DNA of 64,000 nt. Origin: Paraburkholderia largidicola. GTDB lineage: Bacteria; Pseudomonadota; Gammaproteobacteria; Burkholderiales; Burkholderiaceae. The stretch spans positions 434,001 to 498,000 of the forward strand of contig NZ_AP023177.1 in assembly GCF_013426895.1 (NCBI RefSeq), written 5' to 3'. The notes under the pieces are model-generated. The model made no database searches. It was not told the origin of the DNA and saw nothing but the letters and a program-made list of their open reading frames with translations. Within the stretch, counting starts at the first letter, position 1; each line of letters begins with the position of its first letter. Positions 26,166 to 35,543 of the stretch are shown here, piece after piece. A program made the translations under genes and the position numbers.

Positions 26166-26508
26166 CGAACTCCAATGCCGACGCGACTTGCGGCTTGAGA
26201 GAGTCGCAAGCTCCATATCGCCCGTTACACGTAGCCAAGCGATGGCGCGAACGTCCGCTTTCCGCAGTCTCGACTGTCCCTTGTGGGTCGTCTTATGCCG
26301 ATTGCATGACGCAGACGCCTGGAACGATTGCAGCGCGTGGTCGTGGGACGCAGTGCGGCCACTTTCGGACGTCGGACGTTGATCCCTAGATTGCTGACAA
26401 TTGCAGAGTGGCTGGACTCAAAGTCTGCTCTTGGGTGCCGTTATCAACGTAAACAGCCTTGACATCCACTGGATGGATCAGTCAGTCGCAATCAACAATT
26501 CCAAAACA

Positions 26509-27012
26509 ATGAAGCTTCCAATCGTTTGCGTGCTTTCGACCCTTCTCGTCGCTGGATGCCAGACTGTCAGCCGACCAATTCGTGGCCAAGATCCGCTATC
26601 AGCCATTCCCGCCGACCCGCATCAGATAACTTCTCCACATTGGGTTACTGCGGACAATGCGAAACCCAACCCTTATTTGCCGAAAGAGATGGCTGGCGAT
26701 GCTTGGATGATCGATGTCAGCTCGATCAGATCCGAATATGGTTGGATATGGGTGTGGGAGCGATTCATCCCGTCACCCGGAATGGCAGCTGCTATTGGCA
26801 TACAGGTTGCCGACACGTATCGGGGATTTAATTGTGAGACGCGGGAGACAACAGAACGGCTCCATCGCTATCGGAAAATTGACGGAACCCTTATCAGAGA
26901 AGGTGAAGCAAATGGAGATTGGGATTTGCACAAGACGCCGGCGGGGACGGCAGGTCCGAAGTCAAGGGAAATCGATATCGTGTGTCAACGTCAGCAACGA
27001 TCTCCGACGTAA
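26509..27012 (+). CDS. lipoprotein, unknown function
   Basis: A 167-residue lipoprotein with signal peptide MKLPIVCVLSTLLVAGCQ (lipobox VAGC). The mature part contains paired tryptophans (YGWIWVWERFIPSPGM) and a cysteine pair (FNCETRET, IDIVCQ). The start at 26509 is chosen because the signal sequence begins there; the frame is open upstream. The mature region resembles short surface-associated lipoproteins of proteobacteria without known role. Confidence 0.65.
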   Translation: MKLPIVCVLSTLLVAGCQTVSRPIRGQDPLSAIPADPHQITSPHWVTADNAKPNPYLPKEMAGDAWMIDVSSIRSEYGWIWVWERFIPSPGMAAAIGIQVADTYRGFNCETRETTERLHRYRKIDGTLIREGEANGDWDLHKTPAGTAGPKSREIDIVCQRQQRSPT

Positions 27013-27145
27013 CTAGTGAGCGCCTGTCATTTCCGAGTCGACCCGAGCTAGCCGCATCAGACACGAGTCGGCCAACAGCGGCCATCGGGCTCGCGGCCAA
27101 AATCGGCGACAATCCAGCTCATGTCAACCATTCAAGGCGCCGAGG

Positions 27146-27682
27146 ATGCTAAAGATCGTTTCTCTAACGCCTGCCGACTTCACGCGTTGGGCAGAACATC
27201 TGAACAGGCAGATTGCGGAATCGGGGCGCTGTGGACGCCCGTTCTTCTCGCCGATGGAAGGCGTTGACTTCGCGTCAACGGAGCGTCGCGCTCGCTTCGA
27301 AAAAGGTTTGGCAACCCCTTTGCCTCAGCCAACGTGGATGAAAGTGTGGGCGGCGGAAAGTCCCGATTCACGCTTCGTCGCACATCTTGACCTGACCGGC
27401 TCCAGCATACCGTCAGAGAAACATCGAGCCAGTCTCGGCATCGGCGTCGAGGAGAGCTTTTATCGGAGAGGCTTGGGGCGGCGGTTGATGCAGGGAGCCA
27501 TAGAATTCGCTGCGCGTAACAACATCGAATGGATAGATCTATCTGTCTTCAGCGACAACAATGCTGCGATCGGCCTCTATCGATCCTTGGGCTTTGAAGA
27601 AGTTGGACGACGCAATGACAGGTTTCGTCTTTCCGGGCGCTCAGTTGACGACCTCACGATGACGTTACGAATCAAGGACTAG
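27146..27682 (+). CDS. GNAT N-acetyltransferase
   Basis: The 178-residue GNAT protein has motif A SLGIGVEESFYRRGLGRRLM and motif B IDLSVFSDNNAAIGLYRSLG, then FEEVGRRNDRFRL, a pattern close to RimJ/RimL and ribosomal-alanine acetyltransferase relatives. The substrate is unknown. The preceding bases GGCGCCGAGG provide a ribosome-binding site. It is an isolated cargo gene. Confidence 0.85.
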   Translation: MLKIVSLTPADFTRWAEHLNRQIAESGRCGRPFFSPMEGVDFASTERRARFEKGLATPLPQPTWMKVWAAESPDSRFVAHLDLTGSSIPSEKHRASLGIGVEESFYRRGLGRRLMQGAIEFAARNNIEWIDLSVFSDNNAAIGLYRSLGFEEVGRRNDRFRLSGRSVDDLTMTLRIKD

Positions 27683-27805
27683 CCAGCGGACCGCCGTCAG
27701 CCAGATCCGGTCACGTTTTAACGCCTGCCAATCGGCGAACAACATTCCGTTCGGTTTAGCTCGCCATAGAGATATTTGAACACCGTTGACAATGGTTTCC
27801 ACAAT

Positions 27806-28195
27806 ATGCGGATGCATATCAGAATCGCCCGGCCCGTTAGTAATCTTGTCCGCGCTGAACGCATGTACTGCGCAGCGTTCAACTTGGCCGTGCTGGCAAA
27901 CTTTCAGAATCATCAAGGGTTCGACGGAGTGATGCTTGGACGTCCCGGTATGGACTATCACTTTGAGTTCACCCACTGCGCCGAACATCCAGTGGTGCCG
28001 AGCCCAACGAACGAGGACTTGCTGGTGTTCTACATTCCAGATCGACAAGAGTGGCAGCTAACATGTGATCGCATTGTCGACAATGGATTTGTGCACGTGC
28101 CGTCGCTTAATCCTTATTGGGAGGTGTCGGGCCGGACGTTCGAGGATCCCGACGGCTACCGAGTCGTCTTGCAAAATGCGGCGTGGAGACCGTAA
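27806..28195 (+). CDS. VOC superfamily (glyoxalase/dioxygenase-like) protein
   Basis: A protein of about 129 residues of the vicinal oxygen chelate fold with the order MHIRIARPVSNLVRAERMYC, DYHFEFTHCAEH, DLLVFYIPDR and the C-terminal TFEDPDGYRVVLQNA, where Glu/Asp complete the metal site. The family includes glyoxalases, dioxygenases and bleomycin- or fosfomycin-resistance proteins; nothing here picks one. The start at 27806 is chosen for the first strand; a second ATG lies two codons later. Confidence 0.78.
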   Translation: MRMHIRIARPVSNLVRAERMYCAAFNLAVLANFQNHQGFDGVMLGRPGMDYHFEFTHCAEHPVVPSPTNEDLLVFYIPDRQEWQLTCDRIVDNGFVHVPSLNPYWEVSGRTFEDPDGYRVVLQNAAWRP

Positions 28196-28415
28196 CGGAC
28201 GCACACAAGCGTCGGCTTTCGGGCGGTCCGAACGTATTTGATGGGTCGCGCGTCGTCAATCGGCACGAAGGAGCAGCGGGCCGCCGAGGCGTTTCGCATT
28301 AGACGGCAAGCGGCCAGGAGCGGATCTCCGGGATGGACGCGTGGATTGGTACCAATCGATTCGCGGCGTTATTATTGGCGGCGCCGCATGACCGTTGTCC
28401 GGAAGCCGCCCTTCC

Positions 28416-28918
28416 ATGAACATCACCTATTGCCTTACGGCGCAGTCCAATGCCGAAACACTAGTTGCCGTTCGTATCGCCGTTATCGCCGCGATGCGTG
28501 AGAGCCTGGAGCGCATCGGTCGTTTCGACCCTCGGCGCGCGCGGGAGCGATTTCTAACGTCGTTCGATCCAGCGTTGTGTCGATTCATCGAGGTCAATAG
28601 TGTTCGCTCTGGCTTCATTCTGATTCGCCCGCAAGCAGACCACTGGTTAATCGATCACTTTTATATTTTGCCGGAGCATCAGGGAAAGGGTATCGGCGCG
28701 GCCGTCCTACGCGATGTCTTCACGAGCGCGGATGCGCGCAAGGCATGCCGGGCCGTCTCGGCGCCTTGCGCGGCAGTGATTCGAACCGCTTTTACAGACG
28801 CCACGCCTTCGTACAGACTAGTGAAGAAGAGTGGGACATCTACTATGCTCGTCAACCGGTGGAGCGAAAGGCAAGCAGCAAGGCTCCATTCATCTTCATA
28901 GGGACAGGGGTGGTTTGA
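28416..28918 (+). pseudogene. GNAT acetyltransferase, frameshifted near the 3' end
   Basis: The N-terminal two-thirds is a GNAT domain (DHFYILPEHQGKGIGAAVLR). After SADAR (about 28735) the open frame becomes unlike a GNAT, while the adjacent frame continues with GRLGALRGSDSNRFYRRHAF and VQTSEEEWDIYYARQPVERK, the expected GNAT motif B and C-terminus, down to a stop at 28918. A one-base indel near 28735-28742 therefore separates the two parts. If sequencing is correct the protein is defective. Confidence 0.72.
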
Positions 28919-29041
28919 TCGCGCTAACGGAGCTCTCTGCAAAGCCCCTCCCCCGCACTGAGATTCCCCTTCTCGGTCGCGGCGCACCGACGAGCAGCTC
29001 GATAAAGTTGGTCTGAAATCCGACCGACAAACGCCGACGCG

Positions 29042-30043
29042 TTAGCCACCGCCGCCCATGCCGGCCCAGGCAAGCCTCTGCGAGCGCATCTTGATGTATT
29101 CCGGATCAGACGACAACGTCGGGGACAGTTGACTCCAGGTCAACGCGGTGGGTGGTCCAAGATAAAGGATGGCGTCAAACTGCTCCTGCATCACAGGAGA
29201 GCGGATAGGGTCGACATAGATCTCTTCGATGCCGTCGTCATGCCTGGTGAAAATGGGGTGCGGATAATATGAGCGAAAGCTCGCCTCCCCGAGCGGCGTG
29301 CCGCGAATATGCGCGAGGCTGGGAGTCGGCCAAGAGGTAACGTCGGCCTGTAGGGTTGCCAGATCAACAAATACTGGAACCCAGACAGAAAAAACTTCGA
29401 TGCCCTGGCTTTGCAGCAACGAAACGATGCCATCGGGTAGTGGGTTAAATTGGTGGTTCACTAGCTCTTGGTTTTTCGCTTGCCAGTAGAGGTTCTTACG
29501 CAACAAATGCATGCCACCGTAGATGACCAACGCGCGGCGCCGTTTCGCCAGCACTTCACGTTGGATAATTCTTACTGGCCAGCTATCGCGGTCGCCAGCG
29601 GCATTCCGAGCTTCAACGAGATCCTCGGCGCTGCTGATCTTCGACCAATCGATCGGCGGATCTCCCAACAAGATTCGAATCTGACGGTCTTTCGGGAGTG
29701 AGGTATTCACTTCGCGGACTTCACGAAAAAGCCCCTCAAAGACAGGCCGATCCCACACGTCGTGGGGTTGTGTCGTGTTTTGCCATGCTTGGCGGAGTGT
29801 ATCTTCGGGGACGTCTTCCCCTGCAACGAACCGGTCCATCATCTCCTGATAAAGAGAATTGCCACTTTCAACCACGATGTCGTTCACCATGTGAGCAAAT
29901 CGGGCGTCCCGGATCAGCGAAATCCGAAACGCATAAGCTTGTTCACATCCGTGACCGCCATCGCAAATCGCGACAACGTCGTGGGATGCAAAAGCTTCAA
30001 GGACACCGGTGATTGGATCGATAGGACTTGCAGCTGTTGTCAT
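29042..30043 (-). CDS. EreA/ChaN-like hypothetical enzyme
   Basis: A protein of about 333 residues with a segment ASHDVVAICDGGHGCEQAYA near the N-terminus and IVVESGNSLYQEMMDRFVAG following. It later has RRALVIYGGMHLLRKNL, with Gly/His-rich loops. The spacing of a GHG, VxExG and YGxxHL set resembles the Tiki/EreA/ChaN-like superfamily, which includes erythromycin esterases and haem-binding proteins. I cannot assign a substrate. The ATG at 30043 is preferred to 30097 because it begins the compact domain. It is the only cargo gene on the minus strand outside the recombinase operon and the MFS relic. Confidence 0.6.
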   Translation of the reverse strand: MTTAASPIDPITGVLEAFASHDVVAICDGGHGCEQAYAFRISLIRDARFAHMVNDIVVESGNSLYQEMMDRFVAGEDVPEDTLRQAWQNTTQPHDVWDRPVFEGLFREVREVNTSLPKDRQIRILLGDPPIDWSKISSAEDLVEARNAAGDRDSWPVRIIQREVLAKRRRALVIYGGMHLLRKNLYWQAKNQELVNHQFNPLPDGIVSLLQSQGIEVFSVWVPVFVDLATLQADVTSWPTPSLAHIRGTPLGEASFRSYYPHPIFTRHDDGIEEIYVDPIRSPVMQEQFDAILYLGPPTALTWSQLSPTLSSDPEYIKMRSQRLAWAGMGGGG

Positions 30044-30341
30044 CGTGCGAGCTCCATTGTCTGGTGGCCAATATACAATCCTTGACGACCAAGTCAATTT
30101 TCGAAGATCAGACAGACGGTAGTCTTCTACGTGCTTCGTCTTTGAATGTCCGCTTCGTAGAAAGCTGATCGCCCGTTGTGGGTCGCCTGTCGTCGATCAG
30201 AACCAACGGACGGGAAGCCGACGATGCGTTTTGCATGAGGCAGTGCGCGGCCACGAACGGTCGGTCGTCGCCGACGCCTAGATCGTGGACAATTTCCGTG
30301 TCCGTCTCTTGATGAGCGAGTGGTGAGATAAGGGAAAGCTG

Positions 30342-30653
30342 ATGGGACACAAGTTGGCCGATGATGAACTGGAACTGTACCGACGAGTGGACGAAGTTCT
30401 GTTCTATGTTTGGGACCCGATTGGTGTCGCGAACAGCCCGACGGCACGCGAGGAATATTATGGGTACCTCCCCATCGCTTTCTCAATGCTGCAGGATGAG
30501 GGAGCGAATGCGTCGATAATCGCGGCATACCTTGACACCATCGCGAGCGAGCGAATGGGGCTGGATGCGAATCCTGAACATTCCAACTGCGTCGCCCAGT
30601 TGCTGCTCGACTGGAAAACCGAAGTCCGAACAATTTTTGCACGGCCGAAGTGA
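30342..30653 (+). CDS. hypothetical protein, about 103 residues
   Basis: A soluble, acidic protein with the pattern YRRVDEVLFYVWDPIGVANS, then AREEYYGYLPIAFSMLQ and ASIIAAYLDTIASERMGL, reminiscent of small conserved helical proteins of bacterial accessory genomes (one domain, no enzyme motif). An AGGGAAAGC site precedes the start. It is a single cargo gene. Confidence 0.6.
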   Translation: MGHKLADDELELYRRVDEVLFYVWDPIGVANSPTAREEYYGYLPIAFSMLQDEGANASIIAAYLDTIASERMGLDANPEHSNCVAQLLLDWKTEVRTIFARPK

Positions 30654-30801
30654 GCTCCCGGACCAACTCAAGCCCTCAGCGTCAATGAGACTCAGCTTCC
30701 ACAAACGGCCTAAACGGTCACTCGACGTCAGTATCTGAATCGGTGACAATCGGGTCGCAGGCTTACGCTACGCATGACTTGGAACGGTGCAAGATCGATA
30801 A

Positions 30802-31014
30802 ATGGCTACGAACCGTACAAAAACTCGGCTGGCTGGCGAGCTCAATCGCTTCGTGCAGCAGTACGCGCGCAAGGCTCAGGCCTCAGAGCCAAACGACCGG
30901 CAATACGATCGCAAGCTCGAAAGGAAAATGAAGCGCCTCTCCCCGTCCAAGCTATCCGCCCTTCTGTCTCAAGAAGACCAAGAGTTGGATGAGCCGGGGC
31001 ATGAGAAAGGGTGA
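30802..31014 (+). CDS. small charged coiled protein
   Basis: A 70-residue, highly charged product (LNRFVQQYARKAQASEPNDR, then RKLERKMKRLSPSKLSALL), predicted helical. The SD is weak. No family recognised. It may be a real cargo gene, as composition and codon use are protein-like. Confidence 0.45.
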   Translation: MATNRTKTRLAGELNRFVQQYARKAQASEPNDRQYDRKLERKMKRLSPSKLSALLSQEDQELDEPGHEKG

Positions 31015-31115
31015 GAACGGCCACAACCGGTCGATCGACATCGATGCACGAATAGTCAACAATTCAGGTTACCCCGGCATTCGACAATTACAAGGGAGTT
31101 GGTCAATCTATCGAT

Positions 31116-31340
31116 ATGCAAAGCGAAAAACAGAGGATCGTTCAGCGTTTCGTAAAGGGATATCTATCGCTACTCGCGATGATGCTGTTTATTTTGACCG
31201 TATCGTTGGTCAAGGGCGCGGGCTGGAAAGTTCTTCTGGTTGGTGCGCCTCTCTTTGTTACGCTGTTTATCGGTATAACGTATCAACTAGCCAAAGAAGT
31301 GCGCACGCTCAAGCGACAGAATTCAGTGCTTCCGAAGTAG
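31116..31340 (+). CDS. small two-helix membrane protein
   Basis: A 74-residue product with two hydrophobic helices (GYLSLLAMMLFILTVSLVKG and WKVLLVGAPLFVTLFIGITY) and short charged ends. It is typical of single-gene accessory cassettes; the function is unknown. Confidence 0.55.
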   Translation: MQSEKQRIVQRFVKGYLSLLAMMLFILTVSLVKGAGWKVLLVGAPLFVTLFIGITYQLAKEVRTLKRQNSVLPK

Positions 31341-31477
31341 CCGATCTGTACGCGCGATTCCTTCGTCCAGCGTCCGCTTTGGAGATGCCTGAAGGTCGCC
31401 TACGGGTCGATCAGGGACGCTCGCGGCGCACGCCCCGAGCGCCTGCCGTACGAGAAATCCCCTTATTGAATGCACCC

Positions 31478-31888
31478 CTACTCACGCCGCGGGACTATTC
31501 TTGGCTTGACTCCACGGCGCAGGTTAGAAAGTTCTCGTTCCCGCCGCCGCAGCATTGAACTCGCCTCCTGCCAGGCGGCGAAATAGTGATCCACAAGCGC
31601 CGCGAGTTTGCGCACCTGCGATTGCAACCTCTCGTTCTCGCTGCGAAGCTGTTGTAAAGTCTGGCGTGGATTTGCCCGACGTTGATGCAGCCGACGCTGA
31701 AGTAAGTGAAGCTCACCCAGGACGTCGACGTGGTATCGGTAAAGCGCGTTACGCGAGACCCCCGCAAGCTCGCAAAGCGCTGTAGCGGTTGGCACCCCTG
31801 CACCCTCGAGCGACGCTAGTTCTTGCAGTGCCCGTCGAAGGCGCTGTGCGGCCGTTGCGGCTGCAGGCTCAGCGTTTGCGCTTGGCAT
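31478..31888 (-). CDS. DUF6262 protein (Tn554 TnpC-like)
   Basis: A 136-residue product with an N-terminal helix-turn-helix (TALCELAGVSRNALYRYHVD) and a C-terminal coiled coil (LRSENERLQSQVRKLAALVD, then RRRERELSNLRRG). This is the DUF6262 layout found as the last gene of Tn554-like elements, where the small TnpC aids orientation and efficiency of recombination. The start at 31888 has AAGGAGG and overlaps the end of recombinase 3 by 20 bases, so the two are co-translated. Confidence 0.8.
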   Translation of the reverse strand: MPSANAEPAAATAAQRLRRALQELASLEGAGVPTATALCELAGVSRNALYRYHVDVLGELHLLQRRLHQRRANPRQTLQQLRSENERLQSQVRKLAALVDHYFAAWQEASSMLRRRERELSNLRRGVKPRIVPRRE

Positions 31889-33785
31889 CCTTGACCTCCT
31901 TGGGAGCGTCGATCGCACGGACGAGCGAGCGTGCCTCTTCCATCCGTTCGCGGACGACGTGCAGCGTCTGTCGGGGCAATGCGACTTCGTTGAGGAGCTC
32001 TTCATGCCGGTGAACCTGTTCGACCCAGTAGGACCGATGCTGATCTGAAACCGCGAAGTTCTTGCAGCGCGCGCAGGTCGATGGCTCTCTGCGCGCGGGG
32101 TTGGGGCCGATGGCATTGCCCAGGCAGGCGCTGTGATCCTCACGATAGACGCAGTAGCCCCAGTCACATATTCCGAGAGCGAGACCAGCGTCCACCAGCA
32201 AGCGGGCGTAGCTTTTAACGTCCTGCTTGATTCGAGTGCCCCGAAAACGTGGCCGCTTGGCCGTGATCTCAACTCCGGCGCGCCCACCCAGACCCGGCGT
32301 GACAAGCATGTGTTCCCACGCCGCGACCGACTGCTCAAGGATCTCAGATTCGATCTCCCGGTTGAGGTGATAGTCGGTGCCTGCATAACCGCTGTCGGTG
32401 ACAGCGCGCTCGCGGTGTCCGAGATGTTGAGCGAGCGCGAGCAATGCTGATCCATCGCGCAATGCGGCGAATCGTGCAAAGGTCTTGCGGCCTTGATGTG
32501 TGGTCAGTAACCAGGCTTTGCCCTCATGCTTTGGCAACATGAGTCGCGCCGCGAAGCGCTGCAGCAGCGAGACTATTCGGGTAGACGAGATGATCTTCAG
32601 TGATCCGGGGCACGACAATTGCCATTCGGTGGCACCCGCTGCCTTGCTGCGGCGGAGCCACAGCTTTGGGCTTCCTGTCTGCGCGCGATGTCCTTCCGAC
32701 AAGGCTTCGAGAACGGCGATGGTGGCGACAACGGGGGGTGGTGCGACCCACTCGTGCGGCCGCCCGTTGTACCCGGCCTCGCCCTTGAAGACGGAGCCGA
32801 CGATCACAGTGATCTCTTCGTCGACCGCACTGCCGACGCGCCGACGTTGCACGCACCCAGCCTCAAGGTGCAGGATCTCGCTCGCCCGGGGCCCAACCAG
32901 GTAGGAAATCACAACAAAGCACGCCGCGTAAAGCGCGTCGATTGACCGCCTGAGGTCGTAGACAGACAGAATCGGGCCCTGCTGACCAGGAACCTCAATG
33001 CACGCATCTCGCAACGCGCGAGTCGCCGCAACCGTGCAGGTGTCGAGCTCATAGCCGCGCCGATTGGATGCGGACATGGCCTGCGTATAGACGTCCCTGG
33101 CTTGCAGGATGAGCGCTGAGCCGCTGGCTACCAGATCAATGGCGCCTTGGATTAGCGGCACTGCCACGACCTCAGGGGTATACGGCCAGTGACGGCCGGT
33201 GGTCCCACGCATGCCCATGACGGTGCGCAGATCACGGCCTGGGAAGGGGTCGATTTGCAAACCGTCGTCAAGCTGATCACGAAAACGGTGCAGGTACGAG
33301 AGTGCGTCGAGATAGCTCCGGACCGTGGAAGGAGCAAGCGCGTTCCGCTGAACCCCCGGCCGCTGCACGATCGAGCGTTGAAACTGCCACAGCGCTGTTG
33401 CGTCGAGATCGGCGAAGCGCTTGTAGCCGGTCTGTTCCATCCAACGCACAAGTGTCCGCAAGCGCATGAAAAGGGCGAAGGTTGTCGTTGCGCGCTGTGT
33501 CAGGCCAGTTCCCAGCGAGCGACTGCGGATGATTGCGACGACCTGCTTGCAGCAGTGTAGTAGCTGCGCAAATTGAGGCTCCACAAAGAGCGCGCCGCTC
33601 GGAAGCTTGAAGCGCCAGTCGATGCGCACTGGCCTGCGTTCTTCGAGGGCACTCGTCGGTTTGAAGACCCAGACCGGAGCGCGCCAAAGCGAATCAAGAA
33701 ACCACGGCCGATCATCGTGTGCAAGTGCCTCAGCTTGAATCGCCGGGATCGGGCTGCCGTTCTGAAGGTCTTCCGTAGGACGCAT
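31869..33785 (-). CDS. tyrosine recombinase 3 of the element
   Basis: A 638-residue large tyrosine recombinase. An N-terminal core-binding domain is at about 90-200. The catalytic domain has Arg in SYLVGPRASEILHLEAGC, the His-x-x-Arg set in TTHQGRKTFARFAA, LAQHLGHRERAVTDSGY with the candidate Tyr nucleophile, and a C-terminal Cys-rich region (CDWGYCVYREDHSACLG, then CARCKNF) probably binding zinc. Third gene in the operon, 9 bases after recombinase 2. Confidence 0.85.
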   Translation of the reverse strand: MRPTEDLQNGSPIPAIQAEALAHDDRPWFLDSLWRAPVWVFKPTSALEERRPVRIDWRFKLPSGALFVEPQFAQLLHCCKQVVAIIRSRSLGTGLTQRATTTFALFMRLRTLVRWMEQTGYKRFADLDATALWQFQRSIVQRPGVQRNALAPSTVRSYLDALSYLHRFRDQLDDGLQIDPFPGRDLRTVMGMRGTTGRHWPYTPEVVAVPLIQGAIDLVASGSALILQARDVYTQAMSASNRRGYELDTCTVAATRALRDACIEVPGQQGPILSVYDLRRSIDALYAACFVVISYLVGPRASEILHLEAGCVQRRRVGSAVDEEITVIVGSVFKGEAGYNGRPHEWVAPPPVVATIAVLEALSEGHRAQTGSPKLWLRRSKAAGATEWQLSCPGSLKIISSTRIVSLLQRFAARLMLPKHEGKAWLLTTHQGRKTFARFAALRDGSALLALAQHLGHRERAVTDSGYAGTDYHLNREIESEILEQSVAAWEHMLVTPGLGGRAGVEITAKRPRFRGTRIKQDVKSYARLLVDAGLALGICDWGYCVYREDHSACLGNAIGPNPARREPSTCARCKNFAVSDQHRSYWVEQVHRHEELLNEVALPRQTLHVVRERMEEARSLVRAIDAPKEVKDAKRKR

Positions 33786-33794
33786 TGGGGAACC

Positions 33795-35543
33795 TCAACG
33801 AAGATCCGGCAGCGGGGGCAACTGCGCCACCAGGGAGTGCGCTGCCGCCAGTTCCGCAGCCGAAAAGCGAGGGAGGATGTCCTCTTCGAGAATCTGCAAC
33901 TGCGGTGCGTAGATGGACTGCCAGCGCGCCGGATGCAGCACCGCAGAAGCAGCCCGGATGTGATCGCGTGCCTGAATCAGCCGGGCCAGCGTCGATGGAT
34001 CAGGCGTGATGATGGCATTCGGACAAGTAAAGCAGCCCATGAAGTTAGTGCAAAGTTCGCCGGGGCGGGTTCCCGCAGCGACTCCGGCGAAGGGATCCGT
34101 GCAGTTGAAGCCGAACATCGACACCACCTCGCCGGTCGGTACGCTCGATTTATTGCACGCTGGCTTCGACGAGACGCGTTCAGACGCGCTGTTCGAGCGG
34201 ACTTGCACGATATGGCCGATGAACGCTTGCTGCAAGGCGGCGATGCGGATGCGGTGCTGTGCCTCGACCTCCGGTGTCTGGACGTAGCGAACGGTAGTCG
34301 AAAGGTGTGCGTGGTTGGCAATGGCTTTGACGCGGCGCAGATCGCCTGAAACGCGGTAGAAACTTGCGAGGACGCCGGGACGGATCGATACAAGCGTGAA
34401 GATCGGCAGGCGATGCCGCTCGCAGAAAGGCTTGATCATCTTCTTGACGGCGTCACTGGTGAGGGCCATCACTCCGTAGTGGCCCTGGTATAGAAACAGA
34501 CGATCGCGCATGCAAATCGGCGCCAAGGGCCGCAGTCGGTCGTTCCAAGAAAGTATCTCCTTGACAAGCGCAGGCGGACCGAAGGGATCAGCATTATCGA
34601 AAGTTAGCCGTTGGGTGCTGTTAGCACGCGGTTTGAACCAAACGAGCGCCTGACGATCTTCGAGCAACGGCAGGGACTGCAAGCAGTTGCGGCCGAGTTC
34701 GGCGATGGGCTCGGGGTTGCCGGCCGCGTGGACCATGATGGCCAAGTAATACGGCAACAGGGACTCCGCACGCGGATAGAGGTATGGCTCAACTTGTCTG
34801 CGGCCGCCGAGTCGGTACAGAGCGCTTCGAAGTGCGTATTGACCGGGGCGTCTCAGATCATGCGTGTGGGGCAAGACGCCGCATCGGTCAATGTGATCGA
34901 GAAGCCAGCCGAGCGTTCCTGGTTCGCCGGCATTGGCAATGCGCTGCGCCGCGGCGGCCTCACGGTCGGCACGTATGCGCGCGATGTCTGTCTCGCAGGC
35001 CCGCAGCAACACTCGTAGTTCAGTTGCACGCATCTTGGTCGACGGTTGAGCATCGCGGTTTCGCCACGGGAAAGGGTTGAAGGGATACTCAATGCATGCG
35101 ATGACGCCGGGCCTGTAGCGCTCGAGCCACTGCAGCATCTTGCGCAGCGTGAGGTAGGTGCCTGCCCGGGTGCCCTTGGTCCACGGTTGCCCGTCTGGTC
35201 CGCGCTGGGCGTTCAACCACTCGATATAACGCAGCAACATGCCGCTGTGAATGTCAGCCAGGCCAGTGACGGCGGCGGATTCGCGGACAAACCTAGCGAA
35301 AACTTTTATGTGGTGCCAATGCGTCGAGAAGTCATGTCGAGCCATAGCGCCGAAGTGGCACCAGAAGGCCTCGGCGAGGGCCCGAGCGACGTCGACGGGA
35401 AGACCGAGCGAACCAAAGTCAACGACAGTTCGGCGCACGAGACGAGGTGCGTCGTAAGAAATGGGTGACCCACCGACATCAATGACTTCTGCATCGTTTG
35501 CGAACTTCCTGGGTATCGATTGGCGAGTGGAGGCCATGGTCAT
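33795..35543 (-). CDS. tyrosine recombinase 2 of the element
   Basis: A 582-residue protein with a SAM-like N-terminal domain (HHIKVFARFVRESAAVTGLA) and a divergent catalytic domain. The late part reads IRPGVLASFYRVSGDLRRVK, AIANHAHLSTTVRYVQTPEV, with Tyr in the expected last position. The usual H-x-x-R box is degenerate (VSIRPGV). A C-terminal Cys cluster (FNCTDPF, LCTNFMGCFTCPNA) resembles a zinc finger. The start ATG overlaps the recombinase 1 stop (ATGA), showing translational coupling. Confidence 0.83.
   Translation of the reverse strand: MTMASTRQSIPRKFANDAEVIDVGGSPISYDAPRLVRRTVVDFGSLGLPVDVARALAEAFWCHFGAMARHDFSTHWHHIKVFARFVRESAAVTGLADIHSGMLLRYIEWLNAQRGPDGQPWTKGTRAGTYLTLRKMLQWLERYRPGVIACIEYPFNPFPWRNRDAQPSTKMRATELRVLLRACETDIARIRADREAAAAQRIANAGEPGTLGWLLDHIDRCGVLPHTHDLRRPGQYALRSALYRLGGRRQVEPYLYPRAESLLPYYLAIMVHAAGNPEPIAELGRNCLQSLPLLEDRQALVWFKPRANSTQRLTFDNADPFGPPALVKEILSWNDRLRPLAPICMRDRLFLYQGHYGVMALTSDAVKKMIKPFCERHRLPIFTLVSIRPGVLASFYRVSGDLRRVKAIANHAHLSTTVRYVQTPEVEAQHRIRIAALQQAFIGHIVQVRSNSASERVSSKPACNKSSVPTGEVVSMFGFNCTDPFAGVAAGTRPGELCTNFMGCFTCPNAIITPDPSTLARLIQARDHIRAASAVLHPARWQSIYAPQLQILEEDILPRFSAAELAAAHSLVAQLPPLPDLR

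Noticed and set aside
22261..28400. Integron cassette array with attC sites
   Set aside because: I looked for GTTRRRY/RYYYAAC pairs at gene ends and saw no convincing set; single cargo genes are better explained by the three-recombinase transposon.
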